NCBI RefSeq assembly: GCF_027706845.1
Contig: NZ_JAQGCZ010000013.1
Span: 107,825-171,824 of the forward strand
Length of the DNA stretch: 64,000 nucleotides
Direction of reading: 5' to 3'
Origin: Mycolicibacterium sp. BiH015
GTDB lineage: Bacteria; Actinomycetota; Actinomycetes; Mycobacteriales; Mycobacteriaceae
Part shown: one piece after another, positions 26,137 to 35,142 of the stretch
Position numbering within the stretch: position 1 is the first letter of the stretch
How the letters are laid out: each line of letters begins with the position of its first letter
Made by a program: the position numbers and the translations under genes
Notes under the pieces: generated by a model
What the model was told of the DNA's origin: nothing
What the model saw: only the letters and a program-made list of their open reading frames with translations
Databases searched by the model: none

Positions 26137-27165
26137 ATGACCGTCGTCCTCGTCGATCCACGCCGCCCGTCGCTGGTCCCTGTCGAGGCGATCGAATTGC
26201 TGGCCGGTGACGTGCAGTACACCGAGGAGATGCCGATCAAGGTCCCTTGGTCGCTACCGTCTGCGCGGCCCGCCTACACCGGTGAGGCGGCGGAGGTGCT
26301 GCTGTCGTCTGATCCTGATCATCCCGACGTCGTGGCGCGCGTCACCGCGGGCGAGCGGGTGATCTCGGCGCCGTCCGCGCAGCGCGGTGAACGTCTGGTC
26401 GATGCGGTGTCGATGATGGACAAGCTGCGCACCGCGGGTCCGTGGGAGAGTCAGCAGACGCATGACTCGCTGCGTCGCTACCTCCTGGAGGAGACCTACG
26501 AGCTGTTCGACGCGGTACACGGCGGTGACCTCACCGAGTTGCGCGACGAACTCGGCGATGTCCTGCTGCAGGTGCTGTTCCACGCGCGTATCGCCGAAGA
26601 GGCCCCCGAGAAGTCGTTCGACATCGACGACGTCGCCGACGCGCTGGTGCGCAAACTCGGCAACCGCGTACCCGCAGTGCTTGCAGGAGAATCGATTTCG
26701 CTTGAGGATCAGCTGGCGCAGTGGGAGCACCGCAAAGCGCTGGAACGGTCGACGCGTGAATCCTGCATGGACGACATTCCCACCGCGCAGCCGGCGTTGG
26801 CGTTGACGCAGAAGGTGCTCGCCAGAGCCGAGACCGCTGGATTGCCCGATGATCTGATCCCGTCGTCCATCACGTCGGTGACGGTATCCGCCGACGTCGA
26901 CGCCGAGAATGCGTTGCGCTCAGCCGTTCTGGAGTTCATGGACGACGTCCGGGTGGCCGAGAGGGCCGCCGTCACCGCCAGGCGTAGTGCGGATGTCGCC
27001 GAGGAACTCGACGACGCTCCGCGCGGCGTGATCTCCGCCGAGGAGTGGCGAGCGCACTGGCCGGCCTCTGTCGTTGTCGCCGAAGCGATGCCAGGAGAGC
27101 CCGAAGACGAAGCTGAAGACGACGCGGACGACGGCGACGCGGACGAACCACCCTCCGACGTTTAG
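26137..27165 (+). CDS. mazG: nucleoside triphosphate pyrophosphohydrolase MazG
   Basis: MazG hydrolyses NTPs to NMPs and pyrophosphate, which removes damaged nucleotides such as oxidised dNTPs and supports stress survival. The 342-residue protein has the helical MazG core with the acidic metal motif EETYELFDAV...ELRDELGDVLLQV (about residues 118-148). An N-terminal extension of about 90 residues and an acidic C-terminal tail (DEAEDDADDGDADE) are as in mycobacterial MazG. The ATG at 26137 starts the family N terminus. It ends at a hairpin shared with the convergent efeB. Confidence 0.94.
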   Translation: MTVVLVDPRRPSLVPVEAIELLAGDVQYTEEMPIKVPWSLPSARPAYTGEAAEVLLSSDPDHPDVVARVTAGERVISAPSAQRGERLVDAVSMMDKLRTAGPWESQQTHDSLRRYLLEETYELFDAVHGGDLTELRDELGDVLLQVLFHARIAEEAPEKSFDIDDVADALVRKLGNRVPAVLAGESISLEDQLAQWEHRKALERSTRESCMDDIPTAQPALALTQKVLARAETAGLPDDLIPSSITSVTVSADVDAENALRSAVLEFMDDVRVAERAAVTARRSADVAEELDDAPRGVISAEEWRAHWPASVVVAEAMPGEPEDEAEDDADDGDADEPPSDV

Positions 27166-27215
27166 CAGCTCCGATCTCGCACTTTCGCTGCGAAAGGTTC
27201 GAGCGTCGCGGCCAA

Positions 27216-27264
27216 ATCCACCTTTTGCAGCGCTGCACTCGCACTTTCGCTGCAAACGGTGGAT
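27216..27264. terminator. palindrome between convergent mazG and efeB
   Basis: Arms 27216-27232 and 27248-27264 pair over 17 bases with one mismatch and a 15-base loop. The segment CTCGCACTTTCGCTGC occurs twice, at about 27176 and 27238. No long U-tract follows. Position between converging genes supports a terminator. Confidence 0.65.
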
Positions 27265-27281
27265 CTCGTCGCGCCTGGCCC

Positions 27282-28598
27282 TCAGTCGAAGAGTGTCGAG
27301 CCCCAGAACGTCGACGTGTCACCCTCGGGAATGCCGGGCGGACAGGCGAACACCGCCGAGCTGGTCGGCGTCACGTACTCGTTCATGGCGTCGTCGCGGG
27401 AGATGGCGTTCTGCATCGGCACGAACTGCGTCACCGGGTTGCGGACGAACGCGATGAAGAACAACCCCGCGTCGAGGTGCCCGAAGCCGTCTGAGCCGTC
27501 GGTGAAGTTGTAACCGCGGCGCAGGATTTCGATGCCGCCCAAATGCTCCGGGGAGGCCAGCCGGACGTGGGCGAGCGTGTCGATCAGCGGCTCGTCCTTG
27601 TCGTTCTTGAGGTCGAAGTTCAGTTCTTCGAACTCGTCGTCGAGGCCCATCGGAGCGCCGGTGCCCTTCTGCCTGCCGATGACGCGTTCCTGCTCGAGCA
27701 ACGTGGTGCGGTCCCACTGCTCGATGCGCATCCGAATCCGGCGCGCCACCAGGTAACTTCCGCCCGTCAGCCAGGACGGGCCGTCACCGTCGGCGACCCA
27801 CACGAACTTGTCGAGCTTCTCCGTCTCGTCCGAGCGCAGGTTGGCTGTTCCGTCTTTGAAGCCGAACAGGTTTCGCGGCGTCGACTGCTCGCGTGTCGTC
27901 GACGACGTCCGACCGAACCCCAGCTGCGAGTAGCGGACCGCGACGGTGCCGAAGCCGATCCGCGCCAGATTGCGGATGGCGTGCACCGCGACCTGCGGGT
28001 CGTTGGCGCATGCCTGCACGACGATGTCGCCGCCACTGCGGGCCGGGTCGATCTTCTCGTTCGGGAACTTGGGCAGGTCGACGAGTTCGGCGGGCTTCTT
28101 GTCGGCGATGCCGAACCGGTCGACACCGTCTTTGAGGAAGAACGACGGTCCGAATCCGATGGTCAGAGTCAGCTGCGATGGCGGCAGGCCGAGAGCCTCG
28201 CCCGTATCCGACGGCGGGGAGTACGGATTCTGACCGGTGGAGCCGTTGGGGAACGCCTCCTTGCCCTGCGTCATCCGCTCGGCCATCTCGGTCCAGTCGG
28301 CGAGCATCTTGATGACGTCGTCGCGGCTGTTCGTCGTCACGTCGAACGTGGCGAAGTGCATGCGGTCCTGGGCCTCGGTGATGATGCCCGCCTGATGCTT
28401 GCCGCGGAAGGGGACGGCGGTGTCGAGGTGGTTGGGCGTCGAGGCGGCCGACGCGCGGCCGGCCAGCGCCCCCGCACCGGCCGCGCCGACCACTGCCGCG
28501 GTGACACCCGCGGCGCCGAAGAGCTTGCGCCGGCTGAGCCCGGACCGCTGGGGTTCGGGCTCAACCGGCGGACTCACGTCACTGGGGCGCGATGACAC
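27282..28598 (-). CDS. efeB: Tat-exported DyP-type peroxidase EfeB
   Basis: This heme peroxidase is the third component of the EfeUOB iron system and acts outside the membrane on iron or heme. The 438-residue protein has a twin-arginine signal (SRRKLFGAAG, then a hydrophobic Ala/Gly stretch), the DyP signature GFKDGTAN with the catalytic Asp, and a C-terminal region with the heme-ligand histidine. The GTG at 28598 overlaps the efeO 3' end by 20 bases; a GTG at 28577, just past the efeO stop, is also possible. Mycobacterial DyPs of this kind can also be loaded into encapsulins, but no encapsulin gene is in the window. Confidence 0.93.
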   Translation of the reverse strand: MSSRPSDVSPPVEPEPQRSGLSRRKLFGAAGVTAAVVGAAGAGALAGRASAASTPNHLDTAVPFRGKHQAGIITEAQDRMHFATFDVTTNSRDDVIKMLADWTEMAERMTQGKEAFPNGSTGQNPYSPPSDTGEALGLPPSQLTLTIGFGPSFFLKDGVDRFGIADKKPAELVDLPKFPNEKIDPARSGGDIVVQACANDPQVAVHAIRNLARIGFGTVAVRYSQLGFGRTSSTTREQSTPRNLFGFKDGTANLRSDETEKLDKFVWVADGDGPSWLTGGSYLVARRIRMRIEQWDRTTLLEQERVIGRQKGTGAPMGLDDEFEELNFDLKNDKDEPLIDTLAHVRLASPEHLGGIEILRRGYNFTDGSDGFGHLDAGLFFIAFVRNPVTQFVPMQNAISRDDAMNEYVTPTSSAVFACPPGIPEGDTSTFWGSTLFD

Positions 28599-29742
28599 CT
28601 TGCACCTGGCTTACCTCCTTGCTCAGCGCATCGATCGCGCGCGAGAGCTCCTGTCGTTCGGGCTCGGTCACCGTGTCGTACAGCACGAAACCATCGCCTT
28701 CGCGGTACTTCTCCAAGAGGGCTTCGACTTCCTCGAAGCGCTGATCGACGCGCTTGCCGAGGTCGGGGTTGCGCTCGTCGAGGATCGGCCGGACCGACGC
28801 CACCGCGGTCTGCGAACCCTGCAGGTTGGCGTTGAAGTCCCACAGGTCGGTGTGGCTGAAGATGTCCTCTTCGCCGGTGATCTTGCTGGTGGCGATCTCG
28901 TCGAGCAGGCCCTGCGCGCCGCCGGCGATCTGGGTCGAGTCCACCGTGAAGTCCGGGGCACTCACTCCGGCCTGCAATTCCTTCACGTCGGCGACCAGTT
29001 GGTCGGCGATCGCGTTGGTGTCGGGCTGCAGGCCGCTGACCCACAGGTCCTTCTCCAGGCGGTGGAAGCCGGTCCACTTCTGGCCGGGCTCGAGGTCGGC
29101 CTCGCGCAGGTCGATGCGCGGGTCGAGGTCATTGGGGAACGACTCGGCGACGGGTTCGATGCGTTCGTAGTACACGCGTGAGGTGGGGTACTGGGCCTTG
29201 GCCGCTTCGATGTCGCCGGACTTGATCGCCGCGGCGAACGCCTCCACCGCCGGGACGAGGGCCTCGACCTGGCTGTTGACGTAGCGCTTGTAGTTGTCGG
29301 CGGCTTCCTTGAACTTGCCCTCGGTGTCGACCTGGACCTCCTCGCCGGTGACCGTGAAGTCGCCGCGAAGGCCGTCGCCGATCATTCCGGGCTTGCAGGC
29401 CGTCTGGTAGGTGCCCGGCTGGCTGAGCTGGACGATCAGCTTGCGCTGGAGGCCGGGGGAGATGTTCTCCACCTCGCCCATCACGCGCTCACCCTCGCCG
29501 TAGACGTAGAACTCGGTGACCTTTGTGCCGTTGTTGGTGATCACGAAGGTGTTGGCCCCGGTCTTGCCCTCGGTGCCGGAGAGCTCGCACGAGGTGTCGG
29601 ACGCCTCGACCGTGATCTCCGACGGCGCGGCGGTGCCGCCGTCCTCGGATGCCGCGGGTGCCTCTTCCTTGGCTTGGCAGCTGGTCAGCGCAAATGCGGC
29701 CAGTGCCGCCGCGATCACGGCTGCGGAGGATTGAACCTTCAC
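28579..29742 (-). CDS. efeO: iron uptake system component EfeO
   Basis: This lipoprotein or periplasmic iron-binding component delivers iron to EfeU. A signal peptide of about 20 residues ends in ALTSC, a lipobox. An N-terminal cupredoxin-like domain and an M75 imelysin-like domain with the HxxE metal motif (GFHRLEKDLW) follow. The GTG at 29742 gives 387 residues and overlaps the efeU stop by four bases; a much longer open frame upstream is only an antisense-like extension through efeU. The operon order is efeU, efeO, efeB. Confidence 0.93.
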   Translation of the reverse strand: MKVQSSAAVIAAALAAFALTSCQAKEEAPAASEDGGTAAPSEITVEASDTSCELSGTEGKTGANTFVITNNGTKVTEFYVYGEGERVMGEVENISPGLQRKLIVQLSQPGTYQTACKPGMIGDGLRGDFTVTGEEVQVDTEGKFKEAADNYKRYVNSQVEALVPAVEAFAAAIKSGDIEAAKAQYPTSRVYYERIEPVAESFPNDLDPRIDLREADLEPGQKWTGFHRLEKDLWVSGLQPDTNAIADQLVADVKELQAGVSAPDFTVDSTQIAGGAQGLLDEIATSKITGEEDIFSHTDLWDFNANLQGSQTAVASVRPILDERNPDLGKRVDQRFEEVEALLEKYREGDGFVLYDTVTEPERQELSRAIDALSKEVSQVQGVIAPQ

Positions 29743-30647
29743 GTGGTGGACCTTTCGGGTGATGGATTGGTTGCGGAGGTCTTGATCGCCGCCGGAGTGG
29801 TCGGGCGCAGGAAAAGCACCAGGACGACGACGAGGTAGGTCAGGTAGCCGACCAGCTGCAGCACCGTGGGGGTCGGCGTGACGTTGAAGATGCCCTGGAT
29901 GACCTCGCCGTACCAGGCCGACCAGTTGAACGACGTGCTGATGTCGAATGCCTGGCTGCCGAGTCCGGGCAGCCAGCCGACGGTCTGCAGGGCGCCGATG
30001 CCGTAGGAGAGGATCCCGGCGGCGACGACGATCAGGAAGACGCCGGTGTAGGTGAAGAACTTGGCGAGGTTGATGCTCAGCGCGCCGCGGTACATCGCGT
30101 AGGCGATCAAGCCGGCGATCAGTACCCCGATGATGAGGCCGATCAGTGGCCACGCCGTCTGCGCCTCGGCATATCCGACCATGAACAGCGCGGTTTCGAC
30201 GCCTTCGCGGCCGACGGCGAGGAACGCCAGCGCGGTGATGGCCAGCGGACCGGTTTCCAGTGCGCGCGACATCTCGCCGCGCAGCTGACCCGACATCGAT
30301 GCCGATGCCTTCTTCATCCACAGCACCATGGTCGTGACGATGGCGACGGCGATCAGGGATGCCACCCCGGCGATCGCCTCCGCGCCGAGGCCGGTGATGG
30401 TGTGGGTGCCGAACTGGATGGCCAGGAACACGATCAGCGTCATCGCGACGGCGGCGCCGACGCCCAGCCACGCCCACTTCAGCGCGTCACGACGATCGGA
30501 CTTGACGAGGAACGCGACCAGGATCGAGACGACGATTGCCGCTTCCAGGCCCTCGCGCAAACCTATGAGCCCGCTGCCAAAAAGCTGTGAGGTGACGTTG
30601 GGGGCCGCGTAGTAGGAGGTGACCGCCAGGTCGATCTCAGCAACCAT
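29739..30647 (-). CDS. efeU: iron permease EfeU (FTR1 family)
   Basis: This 302-residue permease has seven hydrophobic helices and carries the two REXXE iron motifs as REGLE (about residues 31-35) and REGVE (about 148-152). Such FTR1-type transporters take up iron, in bacteria usually with EfeO and EfeB. The ATG at 30647 opens the operon; efeO overlaps its stop. The whole cluster lies between mazG and lpqU, where M. tuberculosis has no such genes. Confidence 0.94.
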   Translation of the reverse strand: MVAEIDLAVTSYYAAPNVTSQLFGSGLIGLREGLEAAIVVSILVAFLVKSDRRDALKWAWLGVGAAVAMTLIVFLAIQFGTHTITGLGAEAIAGVASLIAVAIVTTMVLWMKKASASMSGQLRGEMSRALETGPLAITALAFLAVGREGVETALFMVGYAEAQTAWPLIGLIIGVLIAGLIAYAMYRGALSINLAKFFTYTGVFLIVVAAGILSYGIGALQTVGWLPGLGSQAFDISTSFNWSAWYGEVIQGIFNVTPTPTVLQLVGYLTYLVVVLVLFLRPTTPAAIKTSATNPSPERSTT

Positions 30648-30680
30648 GATGTGTCCTCGCTACGCCGAGCGCCTGTTTGC

Positions 30681-30712
30681 TTTGGCTTGCCAAACGAAGG
30701 TGTGGCTCACCT
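30681..30712. promoter_or_regulatory. tandem operator-like palindromes upstream of efeU
   Basis: TTTGGC-TT-GCCAAA (30681-30694) is a perfect palindrome. AGGTG-N5-CACCT (30698-30712) follows and resembles the core of the IdeR iron box (AGG...CCT), matching about 12 of 19 positions of the consensus. They lie 34-65 bases upstream of the efeU start. Iron control through IdeR is a reasonable inference for an iron-uptake operon, but the match is imperfect. Confidence 0.5.
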
Positions 30713-30824
30713 ATTACCGAAGCGCACAGTGAATGTACACCCATGGCCCGCCGCCCGAGGTGAGCCTCAAGTCCCTGCCTGCGTGGCAGCATGGCTTACA
30801 ACGAGAGTGGTTCGAGGGAGTCCG

Positions 30825-31574
30825 GTGACGCGGGTGCGTTGGCTACAAGCGGTGGCCGTGATCGGCGCGACAGCGCTGCTTCTGGCCTCGAGCTGCTCGT
30901 GGCAGCTGGGCACGCTGGTGCCCGACGGTGTCCCGCCGCCGCCGGGCGACGCCGTCCCGCAAATCGACACCTATGCCAAAGGCCGCCCCGCCGACCAGCT
31001 GCACGAGTGGGCCGCCGCGCGCGCGCCCGCGCTCGGAATTCCGGTGACCGCGCTGGAGGCCTACGCCTACGCCGCCCGGGTCGCCGAGGTGGAGAACCCC
31101 GACTGCCATCTGTCGTGGACGACGCTGGCCGGCATCGGTCAGGTGGAGAGCCATCACGGCACCTACCGCGGCTCGACCGTCGCGCCGGACGGTGAGGTGA
31201 CGCCGCCGATCCGCGGTGTCCTGCTCGACGGGTCCAACGGCAACCTGGAGATCCTCGATCGCGATTCGGTCAGCCACGACCCGGCTGTCGAAGATAAAGG
31301 GGAGGAGCCCTACGCCCGCGCGATGGGGCCGATGCAGTTCATTCCCGAGACGTGGCGGCTGTATGGGGTCGACGCCAACAACGACGGCGACATCAGCGCC
31401 GACAACATCGATGACGCGGCACTGTCGGCGGCGGGGTACCTGTGCTGGCGCGGCAAGGATCTGTCGAAGCCGCGGGGGTGGATGGAGGCGTTGCGCGCCT
31501 ACAACCATTCCGACGCGTACGCCCGCAATGTGCGCGACTGGGCGACGGCCTACGCCCAGGGACATCCGCTCTGA
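30825..31574 (+). CDS. lpqU: lytic murein transglycosylase, lipoprotein LpqU
   Basis: This lipoprotein is anchored by a lipobox (LLASSC, Cys about residue 24) and has an SLT-type lytic transglycosylase domain that would cleave glycan strands of peptidoglycan. The catalytic Glu is in GIGQVESHHGTY; the downstream AMGPMQFIPETW and EALRAYNHSDAY segments are family hallmarks. The GTG at 30825 (MTRVRWLQ) is chosen because GAGGGAG lies upstream and it places the signal peptide at the N terminus; the frame is open to 30651. It lies directly upstream of eno, as in M. tuberculosis. Confidence 0.92.
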   Translation: MTRVRWLQAVAVIGATALLLASSCSWQLGTLVPDGVPPPPGDAVPQIDTYAKGRPADQLHEWAAARAPALGIPVTALEAYAYAARVAEVENPDCHLSWTTLAGIGQVESHHGTYRGSTVAPDGEVTPPIRGVLLDGSNGNLEILDRDSVSHDPAVEDKGEEPYARAMGPMQFIPETWRLYGVDANNDGDISADNIDDAALSAAGYLCWRGKDLSKPRGWMEALRAYNHSDAYARNVRDWATAYAQGHPL

Positions 31575-31646
31575 CATCACCTGCTGAACACGCACGCTCT
31601 AGGCTCAACACCGAAAACGTCTGAGCCAAAGACCCAGGAGGCGACA

Positions 31647-32936
31647 GTGCCCATCATCGAGCAGGTCGGAGCCCGCGAGATCCTCGATTCCCGGGGAAAC
31701 CCGACGGTCGAGGTGGAGGTGGGCCTGCTGGACGGAACCGTGGCCCGGGCGGCCGTGCCGTCGGGTGCGTCGACGGGTGAGCACGAGGCAGTGGAGCTGC
31801 GCGACGGCGGGTCCCGCTACCTCGGCAAAGGCGTCGAGAAGGCCGTCGAGGCGGTGCTCGACGAGATCGCGCCCGCGGTGATCGGCTTGGGGGCCGACGA
31901 GCAGCGGCTCGTCGACCAGGCGTTGTTGGATCTCGACGGCACCCCCGACAAGTCGCGGCTGGGCGCGAACGCGATCCTCGGTGTGTCCCTGGCGGTGGCC
32001 AAGGCGGCCGCGCAGGCGGCCGAGCTGCCGCTGTTCCGCTACATCGGCGGACCGAACGCCCACATCCTTCCCGTGCCGATGATGAACATCATCAACGGCG
32101 GCGCCCACGCCGACACCGGCGTCGACGTCCAGGAGTTCATGATCGCGCCCATCGGCGCGCCGAGCTTCAAGGAGGCGCTGCGCTGGGGTGCGGAGGTGTA
32201 TCACTCGCTGAAGTCGGTGCTCAAGAAGCAGGGCCTGGCCACCGGCCTCGGCGACGAGGGCGGTTTCGCGCCCGACCTGCCCGGCACCAAGGCGGCGCTG
32301 GACCTGATCGGCACGGCGATCGAGGCGGCCGGGCTCAAGATCGGCAGCGATGTGGCGCTGGCCCTCGACGTCGCCGCGACGGAGTTCTACACCGACGGCA
32401 CCGGCTACGCGTTCGAGAAGGAGACGCGCACCGCCGATCAGATGGCCGCGTTCTACGCCGACCTGTTGGGTGCCTACCCGCTGGTGTCGATCGAGGATCC
32501 GCTGTCGGAGGACGACTGGGACGGCTGGGTCGCGCTGACCACCGCGATCGGTGACCGAGTGCAGCTCGTCGGTGACGACCTGTTCGTCACCAACCCCGAG
32601 CGGTTGGAGGACGGCATCGAAAAGGGCGCCGCCAACGCCCTTTTGGTCAAGGTGAACCAGATCGGCACGCTGACCGAGACGCTCGATGCGGTGTCGCTGG
32701 CCCACAACGCCGGCTACAAGACCATGATGAGCCACCGCAGCGGCGAAACCGAGGACACCACGATCGCTGACCTGGCGGTGGCGGTCGGCAGCGGTCAGAT
32801 CAAGACCGGTGCACCGGCCCGCAGCGAGCGGGTCGCCAAGTACAACCAGTTGCTGCGCATCGAGGAGGAACTCGGTGACGCCGCTCGCTACGCGGGCGAC
32901 CTGGCGTTCCCGCGCTTCAGTGTGGAGACCAAATAG
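31647..32936 (+). CDS. eno: enolase
   Basis: Enolase converts 2-phosphoglycerate to phosphoenolpyruvate in glycolysis and gluconeogenesis. The 429-residue protein shows the N-terminal MPIIEQVGAREILDSRGNPT, the GDEGGFAP loop, SIEDPLSEDDWDGW with metal ligands, the catalytic-lysine region ALLVKVNQIGTLTET, and SHRSGETEDTTIADL. The GTG at 31647 follows a strong AGGAGG. ftsB starts three bases after its stop, so the two are probably co-transcribed. Confidence 0.98.
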   Translation: MPIIEQVGAREILDSRGNPTVEVEVGLLDGTVARAAVPSGASTGEHEAVELRDGGSRYLGKGVEKAVEAVLDEIAPAVIGLGADEQRLVDQALLDLDGTPDKSRLGANAILGVSLAVAKAAAQAAELPLFRYIGGPNAHILPVPMMNIINGGAHADTGVDVQEFMIAPIGAPSFKEALRWGAEVYHSLKSVLKKQGLATGLGDEGGFAPDLPGTKAALDLIGTAIEAAGLKIGSDVALALDVAATEFYTDGTGYAFEKETRTADQMAAFYADLLGAYPLVSIEDPLSEDDWDGWVALTTAIGDRVQLVGDDLFVTNPERLEDGIEKGAANALLVKVNQIGTLTETLDAVSLAHNAGYKTMMSHRSGETEDTTIADLAVAVGSGQIKTGAPARSERVAKYNQLLRIEEELGDAARYAGDLAFPRFSVETK

Positions 32937-32939
32937 CCC

Positions 32940-33656
32940 GTGCCCGAAGCGAAGCGGCCCGATCCGAAGCGGCGTACCGGCGGGGACGCGAGGAGCAAGA
33001 AAGCTCCCGCGTCCCGGCCGGCTCGGCCCGGTGACGGCGGTCGCGCGAAGCCCCGCCCGACGTCGGCACGTCGGGAGACGCCGCGCGCGGCGCCGACCCC
33101 GCCGCAGGAGGACGCCGAGTTCGTCGATCTCTCCGACACCCCCGACAGTGGATCGATCCGGGAGTCGATCATCGCGTCGGCGGAGGCGGCGGCAGAGCAG
33201 CGGTTCGGTTCGGCTGCGCGGCGGGCCGCGATCCTGGCTGCCGTCATCTGCATCCTGACGTTGACCATCGCCGGTCCGGTCCGGACCTACTTCGCCCAGC
33301 GCACCGAGATGAAGCAGCTCGAAGCCAGCGAAGCTCAATTGCGAGAACAGATCGCGGAGCTGGAGGAGCAGAAGGCCAAGCTCGCCGATCCGGTGTTCAT
33401 CGCCGCGCAGGCGCGTGAGCGTCTCGGCTTCGTGATGCCCGGTGAGACGCCGTATCAGGTGCAGCTTCCCCCGGGTGCGACGGCGCCGGGCGCGCCGACC
33501 ACCGATCTGGCCGAGACGAAGAGCAACGACCCGTGGTACACCGCGCTGTGGCACACGATTGCCGATGCGCCCCACGGTGTTCCACCGACCCCGCCTCCTG
33601 GTGCGCCGTCGGCGCCGGAGCCCGTCCCGCCCAGCGCACCCCAGCCCGGTGGTTGA
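32940..33656 (+). CDS. ftsB: septum formation initiator FtsB/DivIC
   Basis: This is a small bitopic division protein that works with FtsL and FtsQ at the septum. A long, basic and Pro/Ala-rich N-terminal region (about 90 residues, typical of mycobacterial FtsB) precedes one transmembrane helix (AAILAAVICILTLTIAGPV) and a coiled coil (EMKQLEASEAQLREQIAELEEQ). The conserved ARERLGFVMPGE segment and a Pro-rich tail follow. The GTG at 32940 is three bases after eno. The last codons overlap the DUF501 gene by eight bases. Confidence 0.92.
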   Translation: MPEAKRPDPKRRTGGDARSKKAPASRPARPGDGGRAKPRPTSARRETPRAAPTPPQEDAEFVDLSDTPDSGSIRESIIASAEAAAEQRFGSAARRAAILAAVICILTLTIAGPVRTYFAQRTEMKQLEASEAQLREQIAELEEQKAKLADPVFIAAQARERLGFVMPGETPYQVQLPPGATAPGAPTTDLAETKSNDPWYTALWHTIADAPHGVPPTPPPGAPSAPEPVPPSAPQPGG

Positions 33657-34140
33657 ACAGTCTGATCTCGACGCAGTGGCGCGGCAGCTGGGTCGGGAGC
33701 CCCGCGGTGTGCTCGCGATCGCCTACCGCTGCCCGAACGGCGAGCCGGGTGTGGTCAAGACCGCACCGAAACTTCCTGACGGAACGCCGTTTCCGACGCT
33801 GTACTATCTGACCCACCCGGTGCTGACAGCTGCGGCGAGTCGCCTGGAGTCTTCGGGCATGATGCGTGAGATGACCGAACGGCTGGGGCAGGATGCTGAC
33901 CTGGCCGCCGCCTACCGGAGGGCGCACGAATCGTTCCTGGCGGAGCGCGATGCGATCGAGCCGTTGGGGACGACGTTCTCCGGGGGTGGAATGCCCGACC
34001 GGGTCAAGTGCCTGCACGTGGTGATTGCTCATTCGCTGGCGAAAGGGCCTGGACTCAACCCGTTCGGCGACGAGGCGTTGGCGGTGCTGGCCGCCGAGCC
34101 TGAGATGGCGGGAATTCTCGATAGGAAGGTGTGGACGTGA
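33649..34140 (+). CDS. DUF501 domain protein
   Basis: This 163-residue protein of the conserved actinobacterial DUF501 family has YRCPNGEPGVVKTAPKLPDG and PTLYYLTHPVLTAAASRLE as recognisable family blocks. The function is unknown, but it is consistently linked with ftsB and ppx. The GTG at 33649 overlaps the ftsB stop and the gene ends inside the ppx start (GTGA), so the eno-ftsB-DUF501-ppx set looks like one operon. The frame extends upstream to 33442 inside ftsB, but that part has no similarity. Confidence 0.9.
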   Translation: MVEQSDLDAVARQLGREPRGVLAIAYRCPNGEPGVVKTAPKLPDGTPFPTLYYLTHPVLTAAASRLESSGMMREMTERLGQDADLAAAYRRAHESFLAERDAIEPLGTTFSGGGMPDRVKCLHVVIAHSLAKGPGLNPFGDEALAVLAAEPEMAGILDRKVWT

Positions 34141-35072
34141 GGGTCGCGGCGGTCGACTGCGGGACGAATTCGATCCGGTTGCTGATCGCCGACGTCGTCG
34201 ACGGCCGCCTGCGCGACGTCCATCGCGAGATGCGCATCGTGCGTCTGGGGCAGGGTGTCGACGCGACGGGTGAGTTCGCACCGGAAGCGTTGGCGCGCAC
34301 CCGAACTGCGTTGAGTGCCTACGCCGAGCTGATGCGTCGTCACGACGTCGGCGCGGTGCGGATGGTCGCGACGTCGGCGGCTCGCGATGTGTCCAACCGC
34401 GCGGAGTTCTTTGCGATGACCTCGGAGGTGCTCGGGTCCGTCGTGCCCGGCGCGGTGGCCGAGGTGATCACCGGCACCGAGGAAGCGGGATTGTCGTTCT
34501 ACGGGGCGGTCGGCGATCTCGATTCCGCCGCAGCGCCTTTCGTGGTGGTCGACCTCGGCGGCGGGTCCACGGAGGTGGTGCTCGGCTCCGAGGACGCGGA
34601 GGCGGGGTACTCCGCGGATATCGGTTGTGTGCGGCTCACCGAGCGGTGCCTGCGGTCCGATCCGCCCACGGGCGACGAGATCGACGCGGCGCGGGCGGTC
34701 GTGCGTGACGCCCTGGCCGAGGTGTTGCGGCAGGTGCCCGTCCAGAAGGCCCGGACGTGGGTGGGCGTCGCGGGAACGATGACCACGCTCGCCGCTCTCG
34801 CGCAGAAGATGACGACCTACGACTCCGATGCGATCCATCTGTCGCGCGTCAGCTTCGACGAGCTACTTCCCGTCTGCGCCGAGCTGCTGGCCATGACGCG
34901 GGAGCAGCGCGCAGCGCTGGGGCCGATGCACGAGGGCCGTGTCGACGTCATCGGCGGCGGCGCGCTGATCGTGGAGGAGTTGGCCGCCGTGCTGGGTGAG
35001 AAGGCAGGTATCACCGAACTGGTGGTCAGCGAGCACGACATCCTCGACGGCATCGCACTGTCCATCGCCTAG
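34137..35072 (+). CDS. ppx2: exopolyphosphatase / pppGpp-phosphohydrolase-like protein
   Basis: This protein of the Ppx/GppA family (ASKHA fold) degrades polyphosphate or the alarmone pppGpp. The phosphate loops are visible as DCGTNSIRLL near the N terminus and VVDLGGGSTEVV in the middle, with MVATSAARDVSNR and GAMTTLAAL-like segments between. The 311 residues match the short mycobacterial Ppx2 type. Two GTGs are possible: 34131 has only one base after AGGAAGG, while 34137 has the usual seven-base spacing and overlaps the previous stop, so 34137 is used. Confidence 0.92.
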   Translation: MRVAAVDCGTNSIRLLIADVVDGRLRDVHREMRIVRLGQGVDATGEFAPEALARTRTALSAYAELMRRHDVGAVRMVATSAARDVSNRAEFFAMTSEVLGSVVPGAVAEVITGTEEAGLSFYGAVGDLDSAAAPFVVVDLGGGSTEVVLGSEDAEAGYSADIGCVRLTERCLRSDPPTGDEIDAARAVVRDALAEVLRQVPVQKARTWVGVAGTMTTLAALAQKMTTYDSDAIHLSRVSFDELLPVCAELLAMTREQRAALGPMHEGRVDVIGGGALIVEELAAVLGEKAGITELVVSEHDILDGIALSIA

Positions 35073-35080
35073 TACTCGTC

Positions 35081-35135
35081 GGAATTGCATTCCAGCAGGT
35101 ATGCACTCGACTTTTCGGTGCTGGAATGCAATTCC
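35081..35135. terminator. 17-bp perfect palindrome between convergent ppx2 and DUF4383 gene
   Basis: GGAATTGCATTCCAGCA (35081-35097) is perfectly complementary to 35119-35135, with a 21-base loop. It lies just past the ppx2 stop and ends eight bases before the DUF4383 stop. A bidirectional terminator is the simplest reading. Confidence 0.75.
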
Positions 35136-35142
35136 GGCAGAA

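Noticed and set aside
29743..30477. Long N-terminal extension of efeO across efeU
   Set aside because: The extension is in another frame of the FTR1 permease gene and is composed of Arg/Asp/His-rich low-complexity residues; the lipoprotein signal begins at GTG 29742.
31605..33575. A 656-codon ORF on the minus strand across eno and ftsB
   Set aside because: It is antisense to enolase, which is certain; its translation is Arg/His/Gly-rich without any domain, a typical shadow in GC-rich DNA.
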